From an uncultured Eubacteriales bacterium (GTDB lineage: Bacteria > Bacillota > Clostridia > Oscillospirales > Acutalibacteraceae): 31,837 nucleotides of DNA. The translations under genes were made by a program, and so were the position numbers. Below are positions 22,479 to 30,349 of the stretch, in pieces. The DNA lies in the NCBI GenBank assembly GCA_934491515.1, contig CAKSTF010000017.1, forward strand, positions 1 through 31,837, in the 5' to 3' direction. Numbering within the stretch: the first letter of the stretch is position 1; every line of letters starts with the position of its first letter. The notes beneath the pieces are model-generated. The model saw only the letters and a program-made list of their open reading frames with translations, was not told the origin of the DNA and did no database searches.

Positions 22479-23020
22479 ATCGTGTTCTCCTTTTCTATAA
22501 GTGCTATGCCGGCTTCAAGCGCCTTTTCGTTTATTGCCTCGGTGCCGCGCGGAATGTGCATAAACACCGCTTTTTTAAGTTCTTCGTGGTCAACAAGACC
22601 CAAAAGACCGTTTATTGCGCCTACCGCCACGATATTCGCCGTAAACGCTTTGCCTACCTTTTCTACCGCCGTTCTTAAAATCGGCAGCTTAACAACGCGG
22701 TTGTTTTTAAGGCAGTCCGGCACGGTAAGGCCCTCGTCCGCAAGAACAATGCAGTTTTCGGGCAGGTCCTTGCCGTATTTGTCAAGGGACGCCTGCGTAA
22801 GCGCCATAAGGAAAGTGGGTTCGGTTACCTTTGTAAAGCCGATTTTGTCGTCGGATACGATAACCTCCGCTTTGCAGGAGCCGCCGCGCGCCTCCGGTCC
22901 GTAAGACTGGCTCTGCGCCGTGTGCTTGCCTGCTATAACCGCGGCCTCCGCCAAAATAACGGTGGCAAGAATGATTCCCTGTCCGCCGGAGCCCGCAAGT
23001 CTGAGTTCCATTTTGCTCAT
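22475..23020 (-). CDS. korC: 2-oxoacid:ferredoxin oxidoreductase gamma subunit
   Basis: A 181-residue gamma subunit with the family opening MELRLAGSGGQGIILA and SQSYGPEARGGSCKAEVIVSD. ATG at 23020 overlaps the korB stop (ATGA) and has AAGGAGG upstream inside korB. A longer frame starting at 23092 only adds residues read out of frame from korB, so I reject it. It supports the CoA-dependent half of the reaction and completes the four-subunit enzyme. Confidence 0.95.
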   Translation of the reverse strand: MSKMELRLAGSGGQGIILATVILAEAAVIAGKHTAQSQSYGPEARGGSCKAEVIVSDDKIGFTKVTEPTFLMALTQASLDKYGKDLPENCIVLADEGLTVPDCLKNNRVVKLPILRTAVEKVGKAFTANIVAVGAINGLLGLVDHEELKKAVFMHIPRGTEAINEKALEAGIALIEKENTI

Positions 23021-23889
23021 TGCTTTTTGTCCTCCTTCAAGCGTTCGATAAGGTCGGTGTAAAGGTCGCTGTATTCGGGAACGTCCGAGCACTCTTTTAT
23101 AACGCCTATGGTTATTTTGCCCTTCAGTTCTTCTTCGGTCATATCCTTTGCCTTTTCAACCGGCACGGAATTTTCTTTCTGGTAGCGCATCATATCAACG
23201 GCGCTGCCTTTTTTGTTTTTCCTGCCGTAGTATGTCGGGCACAAAGCGGATACTTCAATAAGCGAGAATCCCTTGTGGCGGATACCGTTTTCAATAAGTT
23301 TTTCCATCTGCGGCGCGTGGTAAACGGTTGTGCGCGCAGAGTATGTCGCGCCTGCCGCCGCCGCAAGTTTTGCAATGTCGAACGGGCGGTCTATGTTGCC
23401 GTAGGGCGCCGTGGTGCCGAACTCGTTATGCGGCGTGGTAGGGGAATACTGGCCGCCGGTCATACCGTAAATGTTGTTGTTCATAACTATAACGGTAATT
23501 CCGATGTTGCGGCGCGCCGCGTGGATAAGGTGGTTACCGCCGATTGCCGAGCAGTCGCCGTCTCCCGTGAAAACGATAACTTCAAGTTCGGGGTTTGCCA
23601 TTTTAATGCCCGTTGCAAAGGCGATTGCCCTGCCGTGGGTGGTATGTAAAGTGTTGCAGTCAATGTAGCCTGCGGCACGCGAACTGCAGCCGATGCCCGA
23701 AACAACAACCGTTTTGTTGCGGTCAAGTTTAAGGTTTTCCATAGCCTGCGCCGCCGCGTGCAGAATAATTCCGTTTCCGCAGCCGGGGCACCAGATATGC
23801 GGCAGATGTTCGGGCCTTAAATATTTATATATAAGGTCGGAGGTGTTCGCCGTGTTCTTTGAAACGTTGGTCATATCTACTTTTGACAT
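23017..23889 (-). CDS. korB: 2-oxoacid:ferredoxin oxidoreductase beta subunit (TPP and Fe-S)
   Basis: A 290-residue catalytic subunit. WCPGCGNG (33-40) supplies two cluster cysteines, with C68 a further candidate ligand. GDGD (109-112) to NNNIYGMTGGQ (137-147) is the thiamine diphosphate/Mg2+ motif. It decarboxylates the oxoacid and passes electrons to ferredoxin. Co-location with sucCD favours 2-oxoglutarate over pyruvate or branched-chain oxoacids, by inference. It is separated from korA by five bases. Its cofactor demand links it to the thiamine genes at 3078-4234. Confidence 0.95.
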   Translation of the reverse strand: MSKVDMTNVSKNTANTSDLIYKYLRPEHLPHIWCPGCGNGIILHAAAQAMENLKLDRNKTVVVSGIGCSSRAAGYIDCNTLHTTHGRAIAFATGIKMANPELEVIVFTGDGDCSAIGGNHLIHAARRNIGITVIVMNNNIYGMTGGQYSPTTPHNEFGTTAPYGNIDRPFDIAKLAAAAGATYSARTTVYHAPQMEKLIENGIRHKGFSLIEVSALCPTYYGRKNKKGSAVDMMRYQKENSVPVEKAKDMTEEELKGKITIGVIKECSDVPEYSDLYTDLIERLKEDKKQ

Positions 23890-23894
23890 AGCAA

Positions 23895-25025
23895 TCAGTC
23901 CTCCTTCTCAATTTCCGCAAGAATGTCGGCAGGGGTAAGCACCGTGCCGTCTACCTTGCCTGCAAAGTCTATCGGAACTTCGCTTCCCACAACACGTCTT
24001 ACTTCGTTTACAAGCTGACCGTGGTTGTGTTCCGCAACAACTATCTTCTTAACGCCCTTCGCCGCGGCTTTAAGTTCGCGGTCGGCAAACGGCCATATCG
24101 TAACGGGGCGGAACATTCCGCACTTGATTCCTTTTTTGCGCGCCGCTTCCACCGCGGATTCCGCCGCACGCGCCGTGCCGCCGTAGCAGTATACAAGAAC
24201 GTCCGCGTCCTCGGTGTCCTTCTGCTCTACCTGCACGATATCGTCGTAGTTGTTTTCTATCTTTGCAAGTATACGCTCTACAAGGTCGCCGGCTTTTTTG
24301 TTGTCGTTGGTGGGGAAGCCGTCCTCATCGTGAAGAAGACCGGTTATGTTGTAACGCTCGCCGCCGCCGAAAGGCGTCATAGCGGGAACGAGAGTGTCCG
24401 TAAGCGCGTATGCGTGCATCTTGGGCGCGGGATTTTCAATCGTGGGGCGGTCGATTACCTCAATATCCTTTGCGTCGGGAATTTCAATGCCTTCTCTTAA
24501 ATGGCCGATTATTTCGTCCATAAGGAAAATTACCGGCGTGCGGTACTTTTCCGAAAGGTTAAAACAGCGTATCGCAAGTTCGTAACACTCCTTAACCGAA
24601 GAGGGAGAAAGAGCGATAACGGGATGATCGCCGTGGGTGCCCCATTTCGCCATCATAACGTCGCCCTGAGAGGGGGACGTGGGCAGACCGGTGGAAGGTC
24701 CGGAACGCTGAACGTCTACCACAACAAGCGGAATTTCAGCAAGACACGCATATCCTAAATTTTCCTGTTTAAGCGCAAATCCCGGGCCGCTTGTGGCGGT
24801 CATGGATTTGGCGCCCGTTACCGAAGCGCCTATCGCGCAGGCGATGGAAGCGATTTCGTCCTCCATCTGGATGAATTTTCCGCCTACCTGCGGAAGCCTT
24901 ACCGCCGAAACTTCCGCTATTTCGGTGGAGGGGGTAATAGGATAGCCCGCGTAAAAACGCATGCCTGCGGCTATCGCGCCCTCAACGCAGGCTTCGTTGC
25001 CCTGCATTAAAACGGTTTTTGCCAT
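23895..25025 (-). CDS. korA: 2-oxoacid:ferredoxin oxidoreductase alpha subunit
   Basis: A 376-residue alpha subunit with GNEACVEGAIAAGMRFYAGY at the start, YPITPSTEIAEV (28-39), EDEIASIACAIGASVTGAKS and TSGPGFALKQENLGYA. QRSGPSTGLPTSPSQGD is typical of the 2-oxoglutarate/2-oxoacid KorA group. It forms the active-site interface with KorB. Its ATG overlaps the korD stop by one base (TAATG). Confidence 0.95.
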   Translation of the reverse strand: MAKTVLMQGNEACVEGAIAAGMRFYAGYPITPSTEIAEVSAVRLPQVGGKFIQMEDEIASIACAIGASVTGAKSMTATSGPGFALKQENLGYACLAEIPLVVVDVQRSGPSTGLPTSPSQGDVMMAKWGTHGDHPVIALSPSSVKECYELAIRCFNLSEKYRTPVIFLMDEIIGHLREGIEIPDAKDIEVIDRPTIENPAPKMHAYALTDTLVPAMTPFGGGERYNITGLLHDEDGFPTNDNKKAGDLVERILAKIENNYDDIVQVEQKDTEDADVLVYCYGGTARAAESAVEAARKKGIKCGMFRPVTIWPFADRELKAAAKGVKKIVVAEHNHGQLVNEVRRVVGSEVPIDFAGKVDGTVLTPADILAEIEKED

Positions 25026-25219
25026 TATTCTTCCTCCTCCTTAATATATATAGCATAGTCGGGACAGCGCTTTTCGCACATGCCGCAAAGTATGCAGTCG
25101 GTGCCCTGCGTGCGGCGCACTTTTTCACCTGATACCTCAAGCGCGCCTTTGGGACAAAATGCCGCGCATATACCGCAGCCTTTGCACCAGGCAGTGTTGA
25201 TTATTAGTTGTTTTTTCAC
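25025..25219 (-). CDS. korD: Ferredoxin-like delta subunit, two [4Fe-4S] clusters
   Basis: A 64-residue bacterial-type ferredoxin with two CxxCxxCxxxCP sets: CKGCGICAAFCP (12-23) and CILCGMCEKRCP (42-53). It passes electrons from KorB to external ferredoxin. The start is GTG at 25219 (GTGAAAAAACAA), with a GGAGAGG/AGG-rich site upstream. It is the first gene of a seven-gene operon and divergent from lysR. Confidence 0.93.
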   Translation of the reverse strand: MKKQLIINTAWCKGCGICAAFCPKGALEVSGEKVRRTQGTDCILCGMCEKRCPDYAIYIKEEEE

Positions 25220-25255
25220 CTGAAAGCCCTACCTCTCCAGTTTGAATTTGATTCA

Positions 25256-25284
25256 ATTCTATCATTATAAATCTACAATTACAA
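25256..25284 (-). promoter_or_regulatory. Candidate promoter of the kor-suc operon
   Basis: On the minus strand TTGTAA (complement of 25279-25284) and TAGAAT (complement of 25256-25261) are 17 bases apart. A second candidate (TTGTTG, 16 bases, TATACT) lies farther upstream and overlaps the LysR-side inverted repeat. Confidence 0.5.
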
Positions 25285-25307
25285 GCAGTATATCAATTGT
25301 CGTTTCC

Positions 25308-25348
25308 ACAACAAAAATGTTGTAATAATGATTTTTTTGTGTTATACT
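25308..25348 (+). promoter_or_regulatory. lysR promoter with overlapping inverted repeat
   Basis: TTGTAA (25320-25325) and TATACT (25343-25348) are 17 bases apart. The inverted repeat ACAAC-N6-GTTGT (25308-25323) overlaps this -35 box and faces the kor promoter. This is the usual place for a LysR site that represses its own gene and activates the divergent operon. Binding is inferred only. Confidence 0.55.
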
Positions 25349-25376
25349 GGAAAAACAAAGTTAAAAGTTGCTGTAA

Positions 25377-25410
25377 GACAAAACAATCGTTGTATACCGA
25401 CTGTTTTATC
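25377..25410 (+). repeat. Dispersed hairpin element, copy 5
   Basis: GACAAAACAATCG (25377-25389) is followed by CGACTGTTTTATC (25398-25410). The arms pair with one mismatch over an eight-base loop. It falls in the lysR leader. Confidence 0.65.
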
Positions 25411-25442
25411 TGTTCAAAAAACGTGTTTAAAAGGGTGTTTTT

Positions 25443-26402
25443 ATGAATTTTCAGAATCTTGAATACTTCATAGCCGCCGCCGAAGAAAGCAGCATTTCCC
25501 GCGCGGCGGAACGGCTTAATATATCGCAGCAGGCGCTTTCGGGAAGTATAGCAAGACTTGAAAAAGAAATGGACTGCCGTCTTTTTGACCGCCGTCCCGA
25601 TTTGTCGCTTACATATTCGGGCAAATGTTTTCTTAAAACGGCCAATTCCATGCTTGACCTTAAAAAGCAGAGCGACCTGCTTTTGGGCGATATAAACGAC
25701 AGTCTGCGCGGCGAACTTCGCATAGGCGTTTCCCACACAAGGGGTCAGGCGATATTGCCGTTTTTGCTGCCGGAGTTTAACCGCCGTTACCCTAAGGCGG
25801 AACTCTCCATTGCCGAGGCGTCCACAACCGAACTTGAAAAAAGTCTTGAAAAAGGAAAAATAGACGTAATGATAGGCTTTATGCCGGTAATGTCCGAATC
25901 GGCGGAAATGCAGCCGCTTATGAAAGACCGCCTTATGCTGGTTCTGCCCAAAACCCTGCTTGCCGAGCATTTCGGTTCCCACGCCGACAGAATATGCGAA
26001 AAATACCGCGAAAGCAAGGATATATCCCTTTTTAAAGATATGCCCTTTATTCTGCTAAAAGAAAACGAGCGCATAAGAAAGGTGGTAAACCGCGAATTTA
26101 CGGCGCGCGGAATACATCCCATTGTAAGAACCGAGACCCAGAACATACAGACCGCCTTTTCGCTTGCAAGCGAGGGTATGGGAATAAGTATCTGTCCCGA
26201 ACTGTATCTTAAAAGTAAGTACACGGTACCGGGGCTTTCTTTCCCCGAAATGCACGAAAAGATTACCGTGCTGCCTTTTTCGGGCACCGCCGGATACGAT
26301 ACCATAGGCATAGGATATAACCGTGACCGCTATTTAAGCCGCATCGCAAAGGATTTTATAAATATAACGGTTGAAAGGTGCAAACTGCTTACAGAGCAGT
26401 AA
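25443..26402 (+). CDS. LysR family transcriptional regulator
   Basis: A 319-residue regulator. The N-terminal winged helix-turn-helix (about 1-60) contains SSISRAAERLNISQQALSGS. A linker helix and a periplasmic-binding-like effector domain (about 90-305) follow, starting RGELRIGVSHTRGQAILPF. It is divergent from korD with a 223-base shared region holding both promoters, so control of the kor-suc-transporter operon is likely. A dicarboxylate or 2-oxoacid co-inducer is a guess. GGGTG is a weak ribosome site before the ATG. A terminator follows. Confidence 0.93.
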   Translation: MNFQNLEYFIAAAEESSISRAAERLNISQQALSGSIARLEKEMDCRLFDRRPDLSLTYSGKCFLKTANSMLDLKKQSDLLLGDINDSLRGELRIGVSHTRGQAILPFLLPEFNRRYPKAELSIAEASTTELEKSLEKGKIDVMIGFMPVMSESAEMQPLMKDRLMLVLPKTLLAEHFGSHADRICEKYRESKDISLFKDMPFILLKENERIRKVVNREFTARGIHPIVRTETQNIQTAFSLASEGMGISICPELYLKSKYTVPGLSFPEMHEKITVLPFSGTAGYDTIGIGYNRDRYLSRIAKDFINITVERCKLLTEQ

Positions 26403-26455
26403 AAAAGGACCTTCAGGGCGAAAACCCCGTCAATACCGCCCAAAAGACACTCAGC

Positions 26456-26482
26456 AAAAAAGGACCCCGAAGGGTCCTTTTT
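26456..26482. terminator. Bidirectional terminator between lysR and MATE
   Basis: AAAAAGGACCC (26457-26467) pairs perfectly with 26472-26482 around a CGAA tetraloop. The A- and T-runs allow use by both converging genes. Confidence 0.9.
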
Positions 26483-26511
26483 CAGTTAAGTTACGGTTTT
26501 GGCCTATAAAA

Positions 26512-27855
26512 TCAATAATGATATTTTTTCTGTTTCTTGAAAAGGAAGAATACGGAGAATACCACCGCCATAAGTTCCGCAACAACAATGGAAAACCAAA
26601 CGCCGTCTATATCGAATATCAGCGGAAGCAGCAAAACGGCTGCCACCTGGAAAACTAGGGTTCTTAAAAAAGAGATCAGCGCCGAGGTAAGCCCGTCGTT
26701 AAGGGCGGTAAAGAAACCGGAAGAAAAAATGGCATATCCCATAAACAGGAAAGAAAGGGCAAACACACGGAATCCCGAAACGGTAAGGCGCATAAGCGAC
26801 GAATCGTAACTTACAAACAGTTTTGCAAGCGGCATGGCCGATATCTCGGCAGAGATTACCATAACCACGCCGAAAACGCCCACCATTATAAGGCTTTTTT
26901 TAAGCAGACTCTTAAGTTCCGCGTGATTCTGCGCACCGTGATTAAATCCGAAAACGGGTGCGGTGCCTATTGAATACCCTATAAACGCCGCAGAGAAAAT
27001 CATACTTACATACATCATAACGCCGTATGCCGCAACGCCGTTTTCGCCTGCGTATTTAAGCAATTGTATGTTGTAAAGCATTCCTACAATGTTCATTGAA
27101 ATGTTGCTCATAAATTCGGAGGAACCGTTTGTAGATGCTTTAAAGATAGCCCGTCCGTTGTATTTCGTTTTGCAAAGGTGCAAAAGGCTGCCGTTGTTGC
27201 GGCGTGCAAAAAACACAAGCGGCACCGCGCCGCCCACAACCTGGCTTAACGCCGTAGCCGCAGCCGCGCCCGCAAGTTTGTGCTCTGCCGGCAGCAGGAT
27301 TACAAGCACCGCGTCAAGCACCATATTGGTGCAGCCGGACATAACCGTAACGGCAAGTCCCATTTTTGGCTTTTCGGCGGTAACGCAGAACGACTGGAAC
27401 AGAAACTGCAGCACGTTGAACGGAAGCGCGATAAGTATTATGCGCGCGTAAATTACCGAATATTTAAGCATTTCGCCGCGCGCGCCCAAAAGGTGCGCTA
27501 TGGGTCTTATAAAAATAATGCCGAGTATGGCAAACACCACGCCCAAAGCCGCCGTAACGTATACGAACAAAGAAAAGTAACGGTTGCCCTTTTCGCGGTC
27601 GCCCTCGCCTAAAGTTTTTGCAACTATCGCAGAACCGCCCGTGCCGAACATAAGTCCCACGGTGGACATTATCATAAGAAAAGGCATAATAAGGTTCAGT
27701 GCGGCAAAGGGCGTTTTGCCTGCAAAGTTGGAGACAAAAAAACCGTCTACCACGCCGTATACAGACATAAACATCATCATCCCGACAGAGGGCAGGGTAA
27801 ACCTTATAAGCCGTCCGTAGGTAAAATGATCCGACAACTGAATTTGTTGTTTCAT
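26512..27855 (-). CDS. MATE family efflux transporter (MepA-like)
   Basis: A 447-residue, 12-helix MATE protein, closer in layout to the MepA group: FTLPSVGMMMFMSVYGVVDG near the start, SNFAGKTPFAALNLIMP, then GTGGSAIVAKTLGEGDREKGN. The second lobe carries EFMSNISMNIVGMLYNIQLL and GTAPVFGFNHGAQN. It is downstream of a MarR gene on the same strand, so it is probably a drug- or metabolite-responsive exporter. AAGGAG precedes the ATG, and a TATAAT with a near-palindrome lies just upstream. Confidence 0.94.
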   Translation of the reverse strand: MKQQIQLSDHFTYGRLIRFTLPSVGMMMFMSVYGVVDGFFVSNFAGKTPFAALNLIMPFLMIMSTVGLMFGTGGSAIVAKTLGEGDREKGNRYFSLFVYVTAALGVVFAILGIIFIRPIAHLLGARGEMLKYSVIYARIILIALPFNVLQFLFQSFCVTAEKPKMGLAVTVMSGCTNMVLDAVLVILLPAEHKLAGAAAATALSQVVGGAVPLVFFARRNNGSLLHLCKTKYNGRAIFKASTNGSSEFMSNISMNIVGMLYNIQLLKYAGENGVAAYGVMMYVSMIFSAAFIGYSIGTAPVFGFNHGAQNHAELKSLLKKSLIMVGVFGVVMVISAEISAMPLAKLFVSYDSSLMRLTVSGFRVFALSFLFMGYAIFSSGFFTALNDGLTSALISFLRTLVFQVAAVLLLPLIFDIDGVWFSIVVAELMAVVFSVFFLFKKQKKYHY

Positions 27856-27867
27856 TTTTTCTCCTTT

Positions 27868-27889
27868 ATTATATAAAACCGATCGTTTT
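27868..27889 (-). promoter_or_regulatory. Possible MATE promoter -10 and MarR operator
   Basis: On the minus strand TATAAT (complement of 27868-27873) is preceded by the near-palindrome AAAACGATCGGTTTT (complement of 27875-27889, centred on CGATCG). No good -35 box is visible. Placement between marR and the transporter suggests a MarR operator, by inference. Confidence 0.4.
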
Positions 27890-27919
27890 GTATTGATGTG
27901 CCGTTTTTTGATGCGGCGG

Positions 27920-28357
27920 CTACATTTTTTCTATCTGCTTTGAAAAATCGCGGTTGTATTTTTTAAGCAGAAAAAGATAGGTACTTATTTCATCGTCCGA
28001 CCAACTGTCAAAAATCCCGTTTTCGGCGGCAAAAAGCCGTGCCACCGTGTTTTCGGCAAACGTTTTGCCCTTTTTTGTAAGGCAGGCGGTTTTTGCCCTG
28101 CCGCCCGACTGCTCCAGATAAATAATATCCTCGCGTTCCAGTTTGCGCACAGCCGAATTTACCGTTTGCTTGCTTATGCCGGTCTCTCCGCGGATATCAC
28201 TTAAAGGGCAATTTCCGTTTTTTTCGTATAAAAGATAAAGCAAAAGCATATCGCTGTCCGCAAGACCGAGCCTTAGCGCCGCGCGGTGGTAAAGCGCGTC
28301 AAGTTCGCAGGCAAGACAGTTTATGCCGTACATAATATTGCGGTTTTCGGCAGTCAT
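27920..28357 (-). CDS. MarR family transcriptional regulator
   Basis: A 145-residue winged-helix regulator. Helix-turn-helix residues NCPLSDIRGETGISKQTVNS (about 48-67) are followed by the wing EREDIIYLEQSGGRAKTACL with the usual basic wing tip. The C-terminal helices form the dimer interface. CLAC (14-17) near the N-terminus could be redox-sensitive, but this is speculative. The gene directly precedes the MATE transporter (64-base gap), the familiar repressor-exporter arrangement of MepR-MepA. AAGGAG precedes the ATG and a consensus promoter lies upstream. Confidence 0.93.
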   Translation of the reverse strand: MTAENRNIMYGINCLACELDALYHRAALRLGLADSDMLLLYLLYEKNGNCPLSDIRGETGISKQTVNSAVRKLEREDIIYLEQSGGRAKTACLTKKGKTFAENTVARLFAAENGIFDSWSDDEISTYLFLLKKYNRDFSKQIEKM

Positions 28358-28394
28358 AAGTTTCTCCTTCTAAGTACGAAATCGGACAAAAGCC

Positions 28395-28423
28395 AGTATA
28401 ACGGTTTCTGACGGATATGTCAA
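28395..28423 (-). promoter_or_regulatory. marR promoter
   Basis: On the minus strand TTGACA (complement of 28418-28423) and TATACT (complement of 28395-28400) are 17 bases apart. Confidence 0.85.
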
Positions 28424-28496
28424 GGGTGTTTTTAAATCCGAAGTTACGCCGTAAAAACGGAGACAAATATTAGTCAATTAAAAATTGCTTAAACCT

Positions 28497-28521
28497 AAAA
28501 AACCGCCTGCTTTGCAGGCGG
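28497..28521 (-). terminator. Terminator of the rlmD operon
   Basis: On the minus strand CCGCCTGC (complement of 28514-28521) pairs with GCAGGCGG (complement of 28503-28510) around AAA, followed by six T. The adjoining plus-strand TTAAACCTAAAAAA resembles the segment in the 80-bp repeats at 370-542. Confidence 0.9.
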
Positions 28522-28556
28522 CAAGGTTTGTTTTTACCCGTAAAAAATAAGGTATG

Positions 28557-29912
28557 TTATGTTTTTGCGGCAATTCGGTTCTTTGTAAGCAGCGCCGCAC
28601 ATTCTACGTGCGCCGTGCGCGGAAACATATCAACCGGCGTGTAGGAGGAAACGGAATATCCCGATTCGCGCAGAACCGCAACGTCGCGCGCAAGGGTAGA
28701 GGGATTGCAGGAAATATAAACTATGCGTTCGGGGGAAAAGCCCTCCGCCACCGTGTAAAGCAAAGATTTTTCGCAGCCTTTGCGCGGCGGGTCAAGTATA
28801 ACAACGTCGGGCGATACGCCGTCCTGCTTTAGTTCCGCTGCGGCTTTTGCCGCGTCGGCACAGATGAATCTTGCGTTTTCAATGCCGCCGCGCGCAGCGT
28901 TTTCGCGTGCGTCGCACACGGCGCGTTCCACTATTTCCACCCCGATTACCTGTGCAGCGGTTTTCGCAAGGGAAAGTCCTATCGTGCCGGTACCGCAGTA
29001 AAGGTCAAGCACTGTTTTTCCCGAGGCGTCCGCCAAAGTGCCGGCAAGGGTGTAAAGGAGTTCCGCCATATCGCGGTTTACCTGATAAAACGAAAGGGGC
29101 GAAAGGCGCACCTTTACGCCGCAGATAACGTCGGTTATAAAGTCGCTGCCGTACACCGTGCGGCAGGCGTTTCCCATAATAACGTTTGTTTTCCTTGTGT
29201 TTGTGTTTATAACAACGCTTTTTAGGTTATCGCCCAAAGTTTCCCGAAGCAGGGCAACAAGTTCCTTTTCTTTCGGAAAAACCGTTCCGTTTATAACAAC
29301 GCACACCTGAATTTCGCCCGTGGCAAAGCCCTTTCTTATAAAAAGGTGGCGCACAAGGCCTGTCGCCGCCGTTTCATCATAAAACGGGATGCCGTTTTGC
29401 CTTAAAAATGCCGAAAAAGCGGCAGCGGCGGCTGAAAATTCGGCAGGGGTGAGCATACATCCGCTGATATCCACAATCCTGTGCGAACGCGGTGAATAAA
29501 ACCCCGTGCCGCAAGGACCCACGGGATACTGCGCTTTGTTGCGGTAAAAAAGCGGATTGCCCGAAAGAACGGGCTGCGGGTCTGTTTCCACGCCGCCTAT
29601 GCGGTGCATTGCCTCTTTTACAAGGCGGCTTTTAAATTCAAGTTCGCTTTCGTATGTAATATGCCTGAAAGCGCAGCCGCCGCATTTTGAAAACGCGGCG
29701 CAGTCTGGAGTCGTCCTGCAGTCGCTTTTTTGTATATATTTTTCGGGGATGGCAAAGGCATAGTTTTTAAGCACCTTTGTTATTTTCACAAAAAGGCGGT
29801 CGCCTGCCGCGGTGCCGGGTACAAAAAGCGCCATACCTTCCGCCCTGCCGATGCCCAGCCCTTCGTGGGTGTAGTCGGTTATAACGGTTTCGTAAATTTC
29901 GTTCTTCCTCAT
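28557..29912 (-). CDS. 23S rRNA (uracil-5-)-methyltransferase, RlmD/RlmCD type
   Basis: A 451-residue TrmA-family enzyme that makes 5-methyluridine in 23S rRNA. An N-terminal TRAM domain (about 1-58) is followed by [4Fe-4S] cysteines in CAAFSKCGGC (71-80), with C152 the likely fourth ligand. The SAM-binding LDLYCGTGTIGLSLA and the catalytic loop YISCNPSTLARD lie toward the C-terminus. Length and motifs are complete. Its ATG overlaps the stop of the preceding gene (ATGA). Whether it modifies U1939, U747 or both cannot be decided from sequence. Confidence 0.93.
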   Translation of the reverse strand: MRKNEIYETVITDYTHEGLGIGRAEGMALFVPGTAAGDRLFVKITKVLKNYAFAIPEKYIQKSDCRTTPDCAAFSKCGGCAFRHITYESELEFKSRLVKEAMHRIGGVETDPQPVLSGNPLFYRNKAQYPVGPCGTGFYSPRSHRIVDISGCMLTPAEFSAAAAAFSAFLRQNGIPFYDETAATGLVRHLFIRKGFATGEIQVCVVINGTVFPKEKELVALLRETLGDNLKSVVINTNTRKTNVIMGNACRTVYGSDFITDVICGVKVRLSPLSFYQVNRDMAELLYTLAGTLADASGKTVLDLYCGTGTIGLSLAKTAAQVIGVEIVERAVCDARENAARGGIENARFICADAAKAAAELKQDGVSPDVVILDPPRKGCEKSLLYTVAEGFSPERIVYISCNPSTLARDVAVLRESGYSVSSYTPVDMFPRTAHVECAALLTKNRIAAKT

Positions 29913-30334
29913 TTGCCCTTGCTTTCTTTAAAAAGACCCTCTGCCAAAGCGCCGTCCGTAAACAGGGAGATACCTCTGCGGCAGTCATAGGGCGCGCCGT
30001 CCGGCTCCGCCGATACGGGAACGCCGTTAAATGTTATTATCTCTTCGTGGTCCCAGCGTATGTCAACGTTTTCAAGGTCGGTCTGCCAGAAAATATTGCG
30101 CGCGCTGCCTGATGCGTCCACAAGTTCGGCGCGCACGCCGCTGCCTACGCGGTTGTCCACACGGTAAACGTTCACCTTCTGTTTGCCGGAAGGTGAAACC
30201 GCCGTGGTTTTAAGCGTGCCCTCGGGCAGGTCGCCTATATCGGGGAAAAGATAGTTTTTAACCGAAAAAAGCAGGTTTACAACCGTTACCGCAAGGGCAA
30301 GAATGTAAACGCCCCTTAAAACATACTTGCTCAT
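29909..30334 (-). CDS. DUF5412-like membrane-anchored protein
   Basis: A 141-residue protein with one N-terminal hydrophobic segment (about 7-28), then a small beta-rich outer domain. KQKVNVYRVD, VRAELVD, ARNIFWQTDLENVDIRWDHE and the final YDCRRG resemble DUF5412 proteins, which are small anchored proteins of unknown function. The match is from memory of the family pattern and is moderate. It overlaps rlmD by four bases (ATGA), so the two are translationally coupled, although no functional link to rRNA methylation is obvious. AGGTG precedes the ATG. Confidence 0.75.
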   Translation of the reverse strand: MSKYVLRGVYILALAVTVVNLLFSVKNYLFPDIGDLPEGTLKTTAVSPSGKQKVNVYRVDNRVGSGVRAELVDASGSARNIFWQTDLENVDIRWDHEEIITFNGVPVSAEPDGAPYDCRRGISLFTDGALAEGLFKESKGK

Positions 30335-30349
30335 AAAAACACCTGATTT

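Noticed and set aside
21807..22904. Plus-strand open frame of 365 codons opposite sucC/korC
   Set aside because: It is a mirror of two well-conserved overlapping genes; composition is skewed and no domain is visible.
23021..23092. Longer korC starting at 23092
   Set aside because: The extra residues come from the korB coding region in another frame; ATG 23020 forms the standard ATGA overlap with AAGGAGG upstream.
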